Of a stretch of 64,000 nucleotides of DNA, positions 1-11,299 are shown one piece after another. The notes beneath the pieces were generated by a model. The model searched no databases and was not told the origin of the DNA. It saw only the letters and a list, made by a program, of their open reading frames with translations. Position 1 is the first letter of the stretch. Each line of letters starts with the position of its first letter. This DNA is from Tuctoria greenei (lineage: Eukaryota > Streptophyta > Magnoliopsida > Poales > Poaceae). Both the position numbers and the translations under genes were made by a program. The DNA lies in contig JAYESD010000007.1 in the NCBI GenBank assembly GCA_036927565.1, positions 6,841,644 through 6,905,643 of the forward strand. Direction: 5' to 3'.

Positions 1-2833
1 GGAACTTAAATGCAAACTGGGGCTTGCCTGAATGCGAGTCTGAGCCTATGTTAGTTTTTGGCAGCTGGACCTCCAAAGCTTTCGGCTGCTCCTCGATTTC
101 AGCTACTACATGATATGCATATACTAGGTATGAATGACTTTGAAAATAATTAATATGCTTGAGGTGGTGTGAATATCCTAGGATGAAAATAAGATAATTA
201 TCTTTATTGGCTTTGGGATTTTTATTCTAGATAGTAGTGACTATATAGAAGACTCTTGCAAAGAACAGGAGATGATCAAGGAAGTTTGTTGTTCTTAACA
301 ATTATGGTAAGCACTAACCTTCTCTAAATTTTGGTTGAATTTTGGAGAGCTATCATGGCTACCAGGGGTCGTATCATGTAGAGGGGGTCTCACTGGTTCT
401 AGAGAAATTTGTTTCACTATTTTCTAAGCTTGCTACAGGGAGAAACTGAATTTTCAAGTTTGGGTAAATTTCTGGAAATTGATTTTCCATTTTTCTCAAT
501 TTATAACTACATAGAGATTTGGAATATTGATCAACCCAGTATGTTAAGTCCAAAGAACTTGAAATTTTTACTGGAAATCAAGTGTATTAACAATAGTGTT
601 CTGACCAAAATTGGGAATTTTCTAATAAACAGAAATGTAGGAATGACTTCTTTAACCATTTTTCTTATCTGAATTATAGAGAAATTTCTATGGGTTTTCA
701 TACAATTCCAAGTGAATCACTGGACAGTATTCTTCATGCTGGTTCTAACAAAATTTATTTGGGAATTTTTGGATAATTCTACTGGAAGTAATGGATTTTC
801 CAAGTTTGGATTGAATCTGGATTTATTTTCCTAATGGAAATTTCAAATAAAGGGGCCGGTCCCACTTCATTTGAATCGGGCCAATCAGAACTGAGCCACA
901 CCGGGAGCCACGGGTTTAACCCGCGCAGCCACACCGGATCCACGTTCACAGCTGATCCCACGCGAGAGGGCATCGTTGACAGGTGGGATCCGCACCCTTC
1001 GTCTACCTCCCGACGCGGCGGCGTCTCTCGCCGGAACCGCGGCGGCGCTTAGCCGGACCTAGTTGCGTCGACCTCCTTCCGGCCTCGCCTTGACCGCTCA
1101 ACCATAAAATCGACCTCGCAAGCCGATGGTGGTGTCCAATCAAGTCGGCGATGGCCGCAGACGGCGGTGCGACGGTGATGGCGGAGCTAGGGTTTCGGCG
1201 TTCGTCGGAAATGCTCGGAAATGGCGTAATAGGCTCGGGAAAAAGTCAGGAATGTTCCTGGGAGCACCAGGATGATGATTTGTGGGTTGGAATGGGGTGA
1301 CATCGCCGGCAAAGCTGAGTTCGATGGCGAAGTACGGTTTTTCAACCGGCGGCCGCACAATCTCGAAATCTAAGGTGCTCGGTTGATAACTTTCAGGGTC
1401 TATGGGCAGGGAGCATCGTTAGGACATACAGAAGATATCTGCTAATCAGATTAAAGGATGATTGTAATAACGAAATGAATTTAAGCGCGAAGCCTTGCTA
1501 TTCTATTGAGAAATCGTTCGTTTATCGAATAAGAACTCGAGCTACACTTCATGTCATAGGCTTAGATTCTATGAGCATAAACTAGAGAGGATTGCGAACC
1601 TTTTTGCTTAAAGGATTGAGGCTGGAGATGGCCTAGAACTGGAGCTCCACAGTGAGACAGTGAAGGTTCTCGGCGGCTTCCTCGACGGTGACCGGAAAAC
1701 TTCAAAATATCCCAAGCAGAAGCTATGTCATGATCAATGACCAAATCGAATACGTAGAGGAGGTTGTGACAAGCCTTTTATCTACTTACAGCTCGGGGAG
1801 AAACGGCTTCAGTCATCGGCAAAAACTCGATCAAATAGAGGCGGCGGGAATGGCGCGAACCGAGGTGGAGTTCAACGGCGACGGCCAAGGGGGGTTATTT
1901 ATAGGGACGGAGGAATGAGGGAAGCGCTCCACGGCGCAAGCAAGCAGGCAGCTCGGTGGTTGCATGCCGCGTCGTGGTGTCGCACGCTGCCAGCGTCGAT
2001 CGGCAGGGAGAGCTAGATACAGAGCACCCCGTGGGTTGCACTCGAGTGGGTTAGGCTGACAGTGGGTCCCACCTCCTCTTATCCTCTTCCACTCTGTGCA
2101 ACTTCAATTCTCCTACCAAACTTGATCCAAAAATTCTATATTTTTGTGGGAAGGCTCAAATAAATATCTGGAATTTGATTCTGCAATTTGATTTCGAATT
2201 GGAGTAAGTTTCATTTGTATTTCAATATTGAATTTAAAATTGGATGAAATTCAATGGTGTCAGTGAATTAAATAGCAACTGAGTTCCAAAAATTGTGAAA
2301 CTTTGAGGATAAGTCAAGAAAGTCATGCTGACCATGATGGTGTGTTCAAATCTTGATGTTCAATAAGGTTGAACAGAATCCAAAATTTGAATTCATAATA
2401 TGGTCTGAATTTGCTAAGTGTCTCAAATAAAATAGCAAATGGAGTTCAAAATTTATGAAACTTTGCAGGAAGTCTATTTGGAATTTTAGGAAGCCATAGA
2501 AAAATTTATGGCCTCAGATTTGAATATTTTTGAAATGGTCAAATGTACATTAGCATATTCAATTTGTAATTAATTTGAATATATATTGGGTACTGCATAT
2601 TAATTTGACCTAGCATTCTCCATTCAAATAATTCCAAACTTTGAGGAGAGGTCAAAAGAATTTATCTAATATTATTGGTGAAGTCCATTCCTCATGTTAA
2701 TAAAATTTAAGCATGAGTGGAAGAAAAGATTTGATGAGATCAAGCTCATAAGAATAGCTATAATTGGTCTCCATTAGGGTTGATAACCAACTTACAACTG
2801 AACCTCATATGAAGAAAAATGTGGGATTTTATA
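1..2833 (-). repeat. Gypsy-1 3' LTR (partial, runs off left edge)
   Basis: This stretch aligns base for base, with scattered substitutions and small indels, to 40166-42979. That is the long-LTR signature of one element. It lies directly downstream, in minus-strand order, of an integrase end and a polypurine tract, so it is the 3' LTR. The inner edge is at 2833, where ATA replaces the expected ACA. A minus-strand TATA box (CTATAAATA, 1896-1904) is followed by a GC-rich transcribed part. Short plus-strand frames here (for example 834-1052 and 1688-1918) recur in both copies and look like chance frames in the LTR. Confidence 0.85.
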
Positions 2834-2846
2834 TTCCTCTCCCCTT
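2834..2846 (-). other. Gypsy-1 polypurine tract
   Basis: On the minus strand this reads AAGGGGAGAGGAA and directly abuts the LTR edge. This is the expected position of the plus-strand primer for reverse transcription. It fixes both the strand of the element and the inner LTR boundary. Confidence 0.8.
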
Positions 2847-2895
2847 AAAAGAATCTTGTCCCGAGATTACAAAAGGAAGGATAAAAGGAAAAGAT

Positions 2896-3530
2896 CTAAT
2901 GAACATATGACGTTAACAAGTCCGGATAGTTGGTTCTAAGATATTCCTCGCTTTCCCACGTTGCTTCATCAACGGTGTGGTTTCCCCACAAGACCTTGTA
3001 GAAATGCAAGGTGCGGTTTCTTGTGGTACGAGTCTTCTCATCGACTATTTGGGTTGGATGCTCGGAGTAAGTAAGATCTAGTTGGAGAGCTTCCAAATCC
3101 TCCATACGGACTTCCGATGGGGCGTTGAGACATTTTATCAACTGTGAAATGTGAAACACATTGTGGACCCCTGAGAGCGATGCTGGCAGCTCTAGCCGAT
3201 AGGCTACAGGTCCGCATTGCTCACTTATTGCGAATGGTCCGATGAAACGCGGAGCTAGCTTCCCTTTTACTCCGAAGCAATGAATCCCTTTCATTGGGGA
3301 TACACGAAGGTAAATGTGATCCCCGATATCAAAGTGAAGCAGTCGACGTCGTTTATCCGCATAGCTTTTCTGGCGAGACTGAGAAGCCTTGTGGTTGGCT
3401 TTAATAACTCGTACTCGATCTTCGGCTTCCTTTACCAAGTCTATACCATATGTTACTCGTTCACTGGATTCACACCAGTTCAAAGGTGTGCGGCACTTCC
3501 GGCCATAAAGATATTCATATGGTGCCATTT
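2896..3530 (-). pseudogene. Gypsy-1 pol fragment: integrase C-terminus with chromodomain
   Basis: A 210-codon open stretch covers the integrase C-terminal part of a Tekay/Del-type chromovirus. It starts at the MAPYEYLYGRKCRTPL segment and continues through the GKLAPRFIGPF module. It then enters a C-terminal chromodomain (about residues 155-205, with the VLWGNHTVDEATWE core). Chromodomains of this class are thought to guide insertion to modified histone tails. The frame ends normally at a stop about 50 bases before the polypurine tract. Its upstream part is cut off at 3530 by Copia-A, and no reverse transcriptase of this element is found in the window, so it is a broken remnant. Confidence 0.88.
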
Positions 3531-5065
3531 TGAATGTGGCCTAGAGTGGGGGTGAATAGGCCTTTTTGAATTTTGTCGGAACCTGCAACACTTAACAACC
3601 AGATCAAAACTCGAGATATCAGACTAGTCTGGTCAAGTGTGGACTAGTCTGGTGTGTACCAACTAGGTTAATCAAGTTTGATCGATTAATTTGGTTCTAC
3701 GATGTATGCAGTGGAAATATACAGGTAATTGAAGTGTTACACGATTATGAACTAGGGTATACCACAAGTCAATCTTATGTTTAATGTTTCAATGTAAAGT
3801 AGGCAAGATTGATTTAAACCCTAGTTTGATATGATGTATAAGAATGATGAACGCAAGGAAGAACACAAGCAATTTATCACGTGGTTCGGTTCCCACAGAG
3901 GCAACCTACATCCACGTTGAGGAGTCCAAAAAAGGACCAGGTCTTCTCCAACCCTAACCTCGTCGGATCGCCACGAAGGCCAATCCTCTTCACTTATCAC
4001 AAAGGGTAAATAACCAAATTCAAGGGGCCTTCTCACACATTGAGGGATCCCCTAGATTACAACAAGAACTTCACAAAGAACACACTCAAAAGATTACAAT
4101 GAAAAATCACAGGAGTGTGTTAGGGAATCAAACCAAGAGCTCAAGAGTGATGAATCATGTCTATCCAATGTTCCAAAGTGTATACTCAAGGGATTGATCT
4201 TTTTGGCTTTTGATTTCGTGGAGAGATGTGTTTTTGAGGCTCTTGGGAGGTGTGACGGTGCAGGGGGTCGAGAGTGATTAAAGTTGGGTCGTGCACATCT
4301 ATTTATATGGGGTTTCTAAAAGTGACCATTAGGGTTTAGAAAGATCGGACTACTCCGTCGTGGACACCGGACTAGCCGGTATGCTGTGTGTAGCAAACCC
4401 TAAGTGTCCCTAAATATCGGACTAGTCCGGCTAGGAGCGTACTTGTCCGATTTCGCTTCTGGAAATCTTCGTACTAGTCCGATAATCATTGGACTTGTCC
4501 GGATCAGTGAAACCCTAAGTGAATTGGGTGACAAGTCTGCACTCGAAGCACTTGTCCGATGTAGGTCCGAGGGTTTTTGGACTAGTCTGTGCCAATATCG
4601 GACTTGTCCGATATACATCGAAACGATATCGGACTAGTCCGTTGAGTGATCGGACTTGTCTGATTTTGTGCAGCTTGTGAAGTGTTTTGGGGACTAGTTC
4701 GATTCTAGTCAGAGAGATATCGGACTAGTCCGTGGTGATATCGGACTTGTCCGATCTTGTGCAGAGAGATATCGGACTAGTCTCGTGTCAGTCGGACTAG
4801 TTTGGTCCTGTATAAATTTGTGCAATGTGTGTGTTTATTTGTGTTTGAGCTCTTGGGGTGTGTTTCCTTAACACACTCCACACACAATGATCTAATACAC
4901 TTGTTCCTTGAGCTCTTTTTCGCATTGCTCCTCATTCTCCCTTCTTTTTGGCACTTTGTTTATTTTCCCATTAAAACCTGTGCTCATCTCAACAAAGTAG
5001 TTAGGATCTCATTTGCTTGTCATAAATCATCCAAAACCCACAAGGGATTCCTAGATGCACTTTCA
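3531..5065 (-). repeat. Copia-A 3' LTR (complete, 1535 bp)
   Basis: It begins TGAATGTGGCC and ends GCACTTTCA in plus-strand reading. Its first 490 bases match 13733-14221, the truncated 5' LTR. The right edge abuts a polypurine tract. Visible mismatches against the other copy are frequent, so this element looks older than Copia-B. Confidence 0.88.
4299..4805 (-). promoter_or_regulatory. Copia-A LTR promoter: TATA box plus palindrome cluster
   Basis: A minus-strand TATA box (CATATAAATAG) lies at 4299-4309. Upstream of it in transcription order (4340-4805) are about a dozen perfect or near-perfect copies of CGGACTAGTCCG or CGGACTTGTCCG. Clear examples are at 4418-4429 and 4742-4753. Palindrome clusters in the LTR cis-region are a published hallmark of Sireviruses. 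A role as binding sites or as hairpins feeding small-RNA silencing is inference. Confidence 0.7.
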
Positions 5066-5081
5066 ATCTCCCCCTTTTTGG
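5066..5081 (-). other. Copia-A polypurine tract
   Basis: On the minus strand it reads CCAAAAAGGGGGAGAT and touches the 3' LTR. Copia-B has the same sequence at 18351-18366. A second purine run lies at 5452-5485 near the end of the envelope-like ORF. Multiple purine tracts at this place are typical of Sireviruses. Confidence 0.8.
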
Positions 5082-5519
5082 TGATTGATGACAACCAATT
5101 GAGATTTCACAAAATATGATAAAAAGTTGAGATGTTCATAAAGTATGAACATATGAGTTTAAAATACATTAAGCAGTGAAAACATGATCCATATGTGCAC
5201 TTTTTATGGTGGGAGGCATAACTAAGTGCATTGAAACATAATTGGCATTAATATACCAATCAGCAAGCATATATGTCATTCTAGGAGCAAAATCACAGAT
5301 TTCATAGATTGATTCACAAGTAGTTCAAAGCATTGCATCACAGGACCATTAAGTAACATAAGAGCATATTAAAAGTTTTACAACCCACAAAGTAGACAAA
5401 AAAAACATAAAAGAATCTCTCTCCTCGCATCCTACAGCTTAAGACCTAAGACTCCCCCTCAATCTCTCCCCCTTTGGCATCAAGACACCAAAAAGAAGGA
5501 GAGGAGGGACCTAAGGTCT
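5082..5519 (-). other. Copia-A 3' untranslated spacer
   Basis: An AT-rich stretch between the envelope-like stop codon and the main polypurine tract. It holds no convincing coding frame. The secondary purine-rich tract at 5452-5485 (pyrimidine-rich on plus) is the only structured signal seen. Confidence 0.5.
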
Positions 5520-7056
5520 TCAAGCCTCGCTGTCGGTCCTCTCATCGTCTTCATCTTCGTCTTCGGGCTGATGAGGAGGAGGAGGAGGTGCGGAGCCACT
5601 CGAGCCCCCAATGCCAAAGTAGGCAAGCTCGGAGGGGGTCAGGGGCCTGAGCTCAGTGTAGTCGGAGTCAGAATCATCAGAGGTTATTGGAGATCCAATG
5701 GGCTCGATCTCCAGTTTCTGGCATATCTGCTTCACATTTTCCTTGACATACTTCATGTCTTTCCTTCTTTTCTTGTTAAGCTTGTGGGCCTTCACCTCAG
5801 CCTTTCTGCAGGAGACGAAGATGGCAGCCAAGTATTTGAAGATGCCACTCGCAGATCCCTTTTGAGGAGCTGCCCTAGTGGCAGGGGCAGCCCTAGCATC
5901 TCCACTTGTTCTTGCCGGAGCCTCAGGACTGGACGCCGGAGATGGAGCAGCCTGTATGCTTGGCTTTTGAGGCATCTGGGGCCTCAAAGGAAGATGCTCC
6001 ACATCTTTGACAAATTCTATGCTAGTGACCTTCTCAATCATGAACATAAGATACGAAGCATAGCCACATGACCTGTTGGGTGTGCAAGAGATGTTGACCA
6101 TATTGTTCCAGATATAGTCAGCCACATCAAACTTGCGGTCCTTGCTTATGACCCTCATCAAGGTCTGGAGATAGCCCTGCACACTCCCAGCATCCCCATC
6201 CTTGGGGGCAATTGTCTTCCTCAAGACTCTGTTCAAGACCACAAAGAAAGGTTTCATGTTCTTTGTGGAGGGAGGGTTGAACTTGGAGTTGGACTCATAG
6301 AGGAATTTCATCTTGTCCTTCTCAATGACACCTATGTTGTGGATGACCAAGTTGTCATGGCTTGAGGTGTCAAGGTGTAGCAGGCTTGCAAAGTCTTCAT
6401 AAGTTATACTGTACCTGGATCTGTGAGTCATCCAAGTAACACTCTCTTCATCATCACTTGAGAAATGGCAAGTCGCAAAGAATTGCGTGATGACCTCATC
6501 ATTCCAATTGTTCCTGAAGGCAAAGATATCCTTCAGGCCATGCCTCTCAACTACTTCCACCACTTCAACAAACGGTGAGCAGCCCTTCTTCTCAAAGTGT
6601 GCCCAATCAATCCATTGGTTGCGCACTACAGGTGTCTTCATGGGGAGGTACACAAACTTGTAGAAATCTGCATGGAAATTGCTCCAAAATCTGCCATCGA
6701 TAGCTTGCTTCGGACGGCTATAGCCATCAACATTGCGGAACTTAGCCGCTGAGTCACTGCCCTTCTGTGGGGTCCCGAGCCCTTGCTTCGGAGCTGACAT
6801 CTTCAGGGGGCCAATCGGGCCCGTTGCGATCCCCTTGCCCTTGCCCTTAGCTAGGCAGGCAGTTGCCGAGCTGGCCACCACCAGCGGAAGCCCTGGAAGC
6901 AGGCACCTTTCGTCGAGCCACCCTCTTTTGAGACTGAGGAGGAGAGGGGGCTGGCTCGGAAGGTCGCTTCTTGCTTTGGTGCGTCGAGGACCGAAGCGGG
7001 GCTTCTTGTTCCATCTCGGCTTCGAAGTCAGAAACTTCGTCGTGAGAGTTCGACAT
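5520..7056 (-). pseudogene. Copia-A envelope-like third ORF (frameshifted)
   Basis: The ORF starts at the ATG ending at 7056 (MSNSHDEVSDFEAE) with a short acidic then basic N-terminal part. A frameshift around 6880-6900 moves it into a 453-codon frame that ends at 5520. The central 250 residues are a globular region shared with the Copia-B counterpart: a tryptophan- and aromatic-rich block, then FFATCHF, then an LLHLD motif. A proline/alanine-rich stretch and an acidic tail follow. Its position between pol and the 3' LTR is that of the so-called envelope-like ORF of Sireviruses, whose function is not established. I see no clear transmembrane helix, so the envelope name is positional only. Confidence 0.65.
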
Positions 7057-7164
7057 GTCCTGAGAATGGATTATACAAGGTATGGGTGAGGAAGAATAAC
7101 AAGGAATTGCATTGAGGAATTGAAAGGTTAGGTTTGAGTTCAGAAAAATCAGACAATTCCGGTA

Positions 7165-7790
7165 TACAGGCACGGACTAGTCCGGGTGACCGGACTTGTC
7201 CATGCATGGATTGGACTAGTTCGGTGTTCATCCTCAAAAACCTAAGCAACAAGACAAATGGTGATTCCTAATGCACAACTAGCTTAGCATCAATGTAATA
7301 CATCAAGGAAGCATGAATATAGTGAGAGATGCTAGGCTATTCGATCAACAATGAAGAAAATAGAGATTTCTAGGGTTTGGGGGAAAATTACCGAAGAATT
7401 CGTTTGAATCTCGAAGAGGAGGATGTTGAAGGCCAGACAAGTCCGCGAACTTCAATCCCCGAGTGAGGAAGCTTGATTTCCACCCAAATGTGGAGCTTTT
7501 TGATGGAGGAAATGCAAAATCGCCTTTGGGAGCTCGAGCGTGGAGAGAGGAAACTTGAGGCAAGTGTGGGCATGAGGAAATTAGGGTTTGGCAGTGGCTA
7601 GGGTTAAGGACACGAAAATCGGACAAGTCCAAAAATGATCGGACTAGTCCGAACTTTTCCAGAGGCTATATTGGACTAGTCTGTGGTCTACCAGACTAGT
7701 CCAGCCTAACCGGCGCTCTGCGGACTAGTCTGCTTGGGCGGAGTAGTTCGGGTAACCACGGACTAGTCCGTGGTCACCAGGGAAGAATTT
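7165..7790 (-). promoter_or_regulatory. Copia-A internal palindrome cluster upstream of the envelope-like ORF
   Basis: Copies of CGGACTAGTCCG and its one-base variants occur at 7170-7225 and 7615-7790, matching those in this element's LTR. The longest is CACGGACTAGTCCGTGG near 7757. Between the two groups lies an open frame on the minus strand (about 7345-7632) with no recognised domain. The cluster sits just upstream of the third ORF. Copia-B has the same layout. An internal promoter or enhancer role is inferred. Confidence 0.55.
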
Positions 7791-8015
7791 CTTAGCCCAT
7801 TCGTATATATTCAAAGGTACTTATTTAGAAAAATAAGGAGGCAAATCAAATCAAATAATCTTTATGAATATGATCAGTAAGCATACAACAATCAAGCAAT
7901 GACCATAATTCACCAAGAGCTAGTAATTGACATAGTTTTTCGGAGAAAATTGAGAGAGATGATTTTCACAATCCAATCAACATATTTTGAAGAATTCATA
8001 CAGGTATGCAAATTT
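7791..8015 (-). other. Copia-A spacer between pol and the palindrome cluster
   Basis: AT-rich sequence just downstream of the pol stop codon. I see no coding frame, repeat or RNA gene in it. Confidence 0.4.
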
Positions 8016-11000
8016 TCAAGTCACATTCTGAGCATCAAGGATATTTAGTTCATTTCGAAGCTCGCAAAAGTGTTTTTCATCAAGTGGCTTGGTGAATATG
8101 TCGGCTAACTGCTTTTCGGTGTTGACATGAGAAATGGCTATATCTCCTTTCATGGAGTGGTCTCTCAATAAGTGATGTCGGATGTCTATGTGTTTGGTTC
8201 TAGAGTGCTCAACTGGATTATGGGCAATTTTAATGGCACTCTCATTATCACAAAGGAGTGGAATATGGTTCATATTGTAACCGTAATCCCTTAGAGTTTG
8301 TCGCATCCAAAAGAGTTGTGCACAACAACTCCCGGCTGCAACATACTCTGCTTCGGTTGTGGATAAAACAATGGAGTTTTGTTTCTTGGAGGACCAAGAA
8401 ACTAGGGATCTACCTCGGAATTGGCATGTACCGGAGGTACTTTTTCTATCTACTTTGCATCCAGCATAATCTGCATCGAAGTAACCAATGAGATTGAATT
8501 TGGAGCCTTTTGGATACCAAAGACCAAGGTTGGGTGTATGAACTAAATATCTCAAGATCCTTTTTACGGTTGTCAAGTGACACTCCTTAGGATTGGCTTG
8601 AAATCTTGCACACAAACATACACTCAACATAATGTCTGGCCTAGATGCACATAAATAGAGTAGAGATCCAATCATGGAGCGATATACCTTTTGGTCGACG
8701 TTTGGTCCATCTTCGTTGAGATCCAAGTGGCCATTCGTGGCAATGGGAGTCTTTATGGGCTTTGCCTTGTCCATTCCAAACTTCTTGAGTATGTCTTGAG
8801 TGTACTTAGTTTGGCTTATGAACGTCCCTTCCTTTTGTTGCCTCACTTGGAATCCCAAGAAGTACTTTAGCTCTCCCATCATGGACATCTCAAACCTATC
8901 TGTCATAATTTTGCTAAATTCCTCACAAAAAGATTTGTTAGTTGAACCAAAGATTATATCATCAACATAGATTTGACAAACAAAGAGATCATCATCAACG
9001 TTCTTTGTAAACAATGTATAATCTACTTTACCGATTTTAAAGCCATTTTCAATTAAGAAATCTCTAAGGCACTCATACCAAGCTCTAGGAGCTTGTTTGA
9101 GGCCGTAGAGAGCCTTACGCAATTTAAATACGTGGTCGGGGAACTCTTCATCTTCAAACCCGGGGGGTTCTTCCACATACACCTCCTCCTTGATTGGTCC
9201 GTTGAGGAAGGCGCTTTTCACATCCATTTAATAGAGCTTGAAATCATGGTGAGTAGCATATGCAAGTAATATTCTAATAGATTCAGGTCTAGCTACGGGA
9301 GCAAAGGTTTCATCAAAATCCAAACCTTTGACTTGTGAATACCTTTTGGCCACAAGTCGTGCCTTGTTCCTTGTCACCACCCCGTGTTCGTCTTGTTTGT
9401 TGCGGAAGATCCATTTGGTGCCAACGACGTTGGACTTGGGCCTTTCGACTAGCTCCCACACCTCGTTTCTTTTGAAATTGTTGAGTTCTTCTTGCATGGC
9501 CACTACCCAATCCGGATCCTTCAATGCATCCTCAACCCTGCGTGGTTCCAAAAGGGACACAAACAAATAATGCTCACAAAAATTAGCTATGCGATATCTA
9601 GTAGTTACTCCCTTTTGGATGTCACCGATGATCTTGTCGATTGGGTGATCCCTTTGGACGCATTGGTGTACTCTTGGGTGTGGTACTTGTTGTCTTGAAT
9701 CTTCATGATCATCTTCTTCTCCCCCTAAATGATCGCCCTCATTGACTTGTTGATCATCTTCACTTTCTTGAGGTTGATCTTGTATGGAAGCTCCCCCTTG
9801 ATCATTGGTCTCTTCTTGTGGTTCGTTTTTCTCATGCATATGTAGAGGTGGCTCTTGTGGTCGAACTTCGCCTAACGCCATTCTTCTCAATGCTTGACAA
9901 GGAGCTTCTTCTTTATCTAACACACATGGATCAACTTGCTCCTTTTGGGAGCCATTAGTTTCATCGAACACTATGTCACATGCTACTTCAACAAGTCTGG
10001 AGGTCTTGTTGTAGACACGATAGGCGTAAGTGTTCGAATCATAACCAAGCAAGAGACCTTCATCGGACTTCGAAGCAAACTTTGAAGTCCTAGGCTTCTT
10101 GTTCAAAATATAACATTTGGAACCGAAAACTCAAAAATATGAAATATTAGGCTTGTTACCGGTGAGTAGCTCATAGGATGTCTTCTTGAGTAGTCGATGA
10201 AGGTAAAGTTGATTTATAGCGTGGCAAGCGGTGTTGACCGCTTCCGCCCAAAATCGATCTGAGGTCTTGTACTCATCGAGCATTGTTTTCGCCATCTCTA
10301 TGAGTGTTCGGTTCTTTCTTTCGGCAACTCCATTTTGTTGAGGGGAGTACGGAGCTGAAAACTCGTGCTTTATGCCTTCTTCATCTAGGTACTCCTTCAC
10401 TTGTGTGTTCTTGAACTTCGTGCCGTTGTCACTTCGAATGTTCTTGATTGTCAATGAGAATTCATTTTGAGCTCGCTTGAAGAACTTCTTGAGTATTCCT
10501 TGTGTTTCTAACTTATCATGTAAAAATAAAACCCAAGTGAAGCGAGAAAAATCATCAACGACTGCTAAACCATATTTGTTACCGCTGATGCTTATGTAGG
10601 CAATTGGACTAAATAAGTCGATGTGAAGTAGCTCGAGCGGTCTTGTTGTAGTCATGACGTTCTTCGCGGGATGAGGTGCTCCAACTTGCTTCCCGGCTTG
10701 GCAAGCGCTACGAGGCATGTCTTTCTCAAAAACAACATCCTTCAAACCTCGGATGTGATTGCCCTTGAGGAGTTTTTGAAGATTCCTCACACCAACATGC
10801 GCTAGCCGTCTATGCCACAGCCAACCCATGTTGGTCTTTGCAATTAAGCATGTGTCAAGTTCGGCTTTATCCTTGTTTAAGTCAACAAGATAAAGCTTTC
10901 CCTTCAACATACCCTTGAATGCAATGGAACCATCACTCCTCCTAGAGACGGTCACACCCTCGTTAGTGAACAAGCAATGATAACCTTTGTCACATAATTG

Positions 11001-11252
11001 AGATATGGACAGAAGGTTATAATCTAAGGAATCAACATGTAATACATGAGAAAGAGTGTGTTGTTGTGATATGGCAATTTTACCGGTACCGAGCACCTTT
11101 CCTTGACTATTGTCTCCAAAATAGATGCCCTCACTTGGATCCTCATTTGCTTCATATTCAATGAACATCCATCTTTCTCCAGTCATATAGTTGGTGCAGC
11201 CACTGTCTAGCACCCATTTGGATCCACCAGAGGAATAGGCCTGCAAAAACAA
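8016..11252 (-). pseudogene. Copia-A pol: protease, integrase, reverse transcriptase, RNase H (two nonsense codons)
   Basis: Reading order is protease (WVLDSGCTNYMTG), integrase and then reverse transcriptase and RNase H. The integrase has the HHCC region and D,D,E residues in LHIDLF, SDNGTKF and AERKN. The reverse transcriptase has YVDDIIFG, and RNase H has DADYAGC and STTEAEYVA. Two in-frame stops break it: TGA at 10131-10133, where an Arg codon is expected before VFG, and TAA at 9228-9230, replacing the Gln before MDVKSAFLNG. Both fit cytosine deamination. One Cys of the integrase zinc finger is Arg (PRSACQAGK against LCSACQAGK in Copia-B). The product would process, copy and insert the element, but this copy cannot make a full-length protein. 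Confidence 0.92.
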
Positions 11253-11299
11253 ATTATGCCTTGGTTTTAGGTACCCAAGCTTGCTTGGGTCCTTTTAGG

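Noticed and set aside
834..1918. Short ORFs conserved between 1-2833 and 40166-42979
   Set aside because: They are conserved because the two regions are LTR copies. Stops and indels differ between them and no domain is seen.
4400..4637. Opposed frames of 72 and 77 codons over the Copia-A palindromes
   Set aside because: The palindromes read as similar codons on both strands, which gives chance open frames.
5571..6071. Plus-strand 166-codon frame
   Set aside because: It is the complement of the Copia-A third ORF, with no domain of its own.
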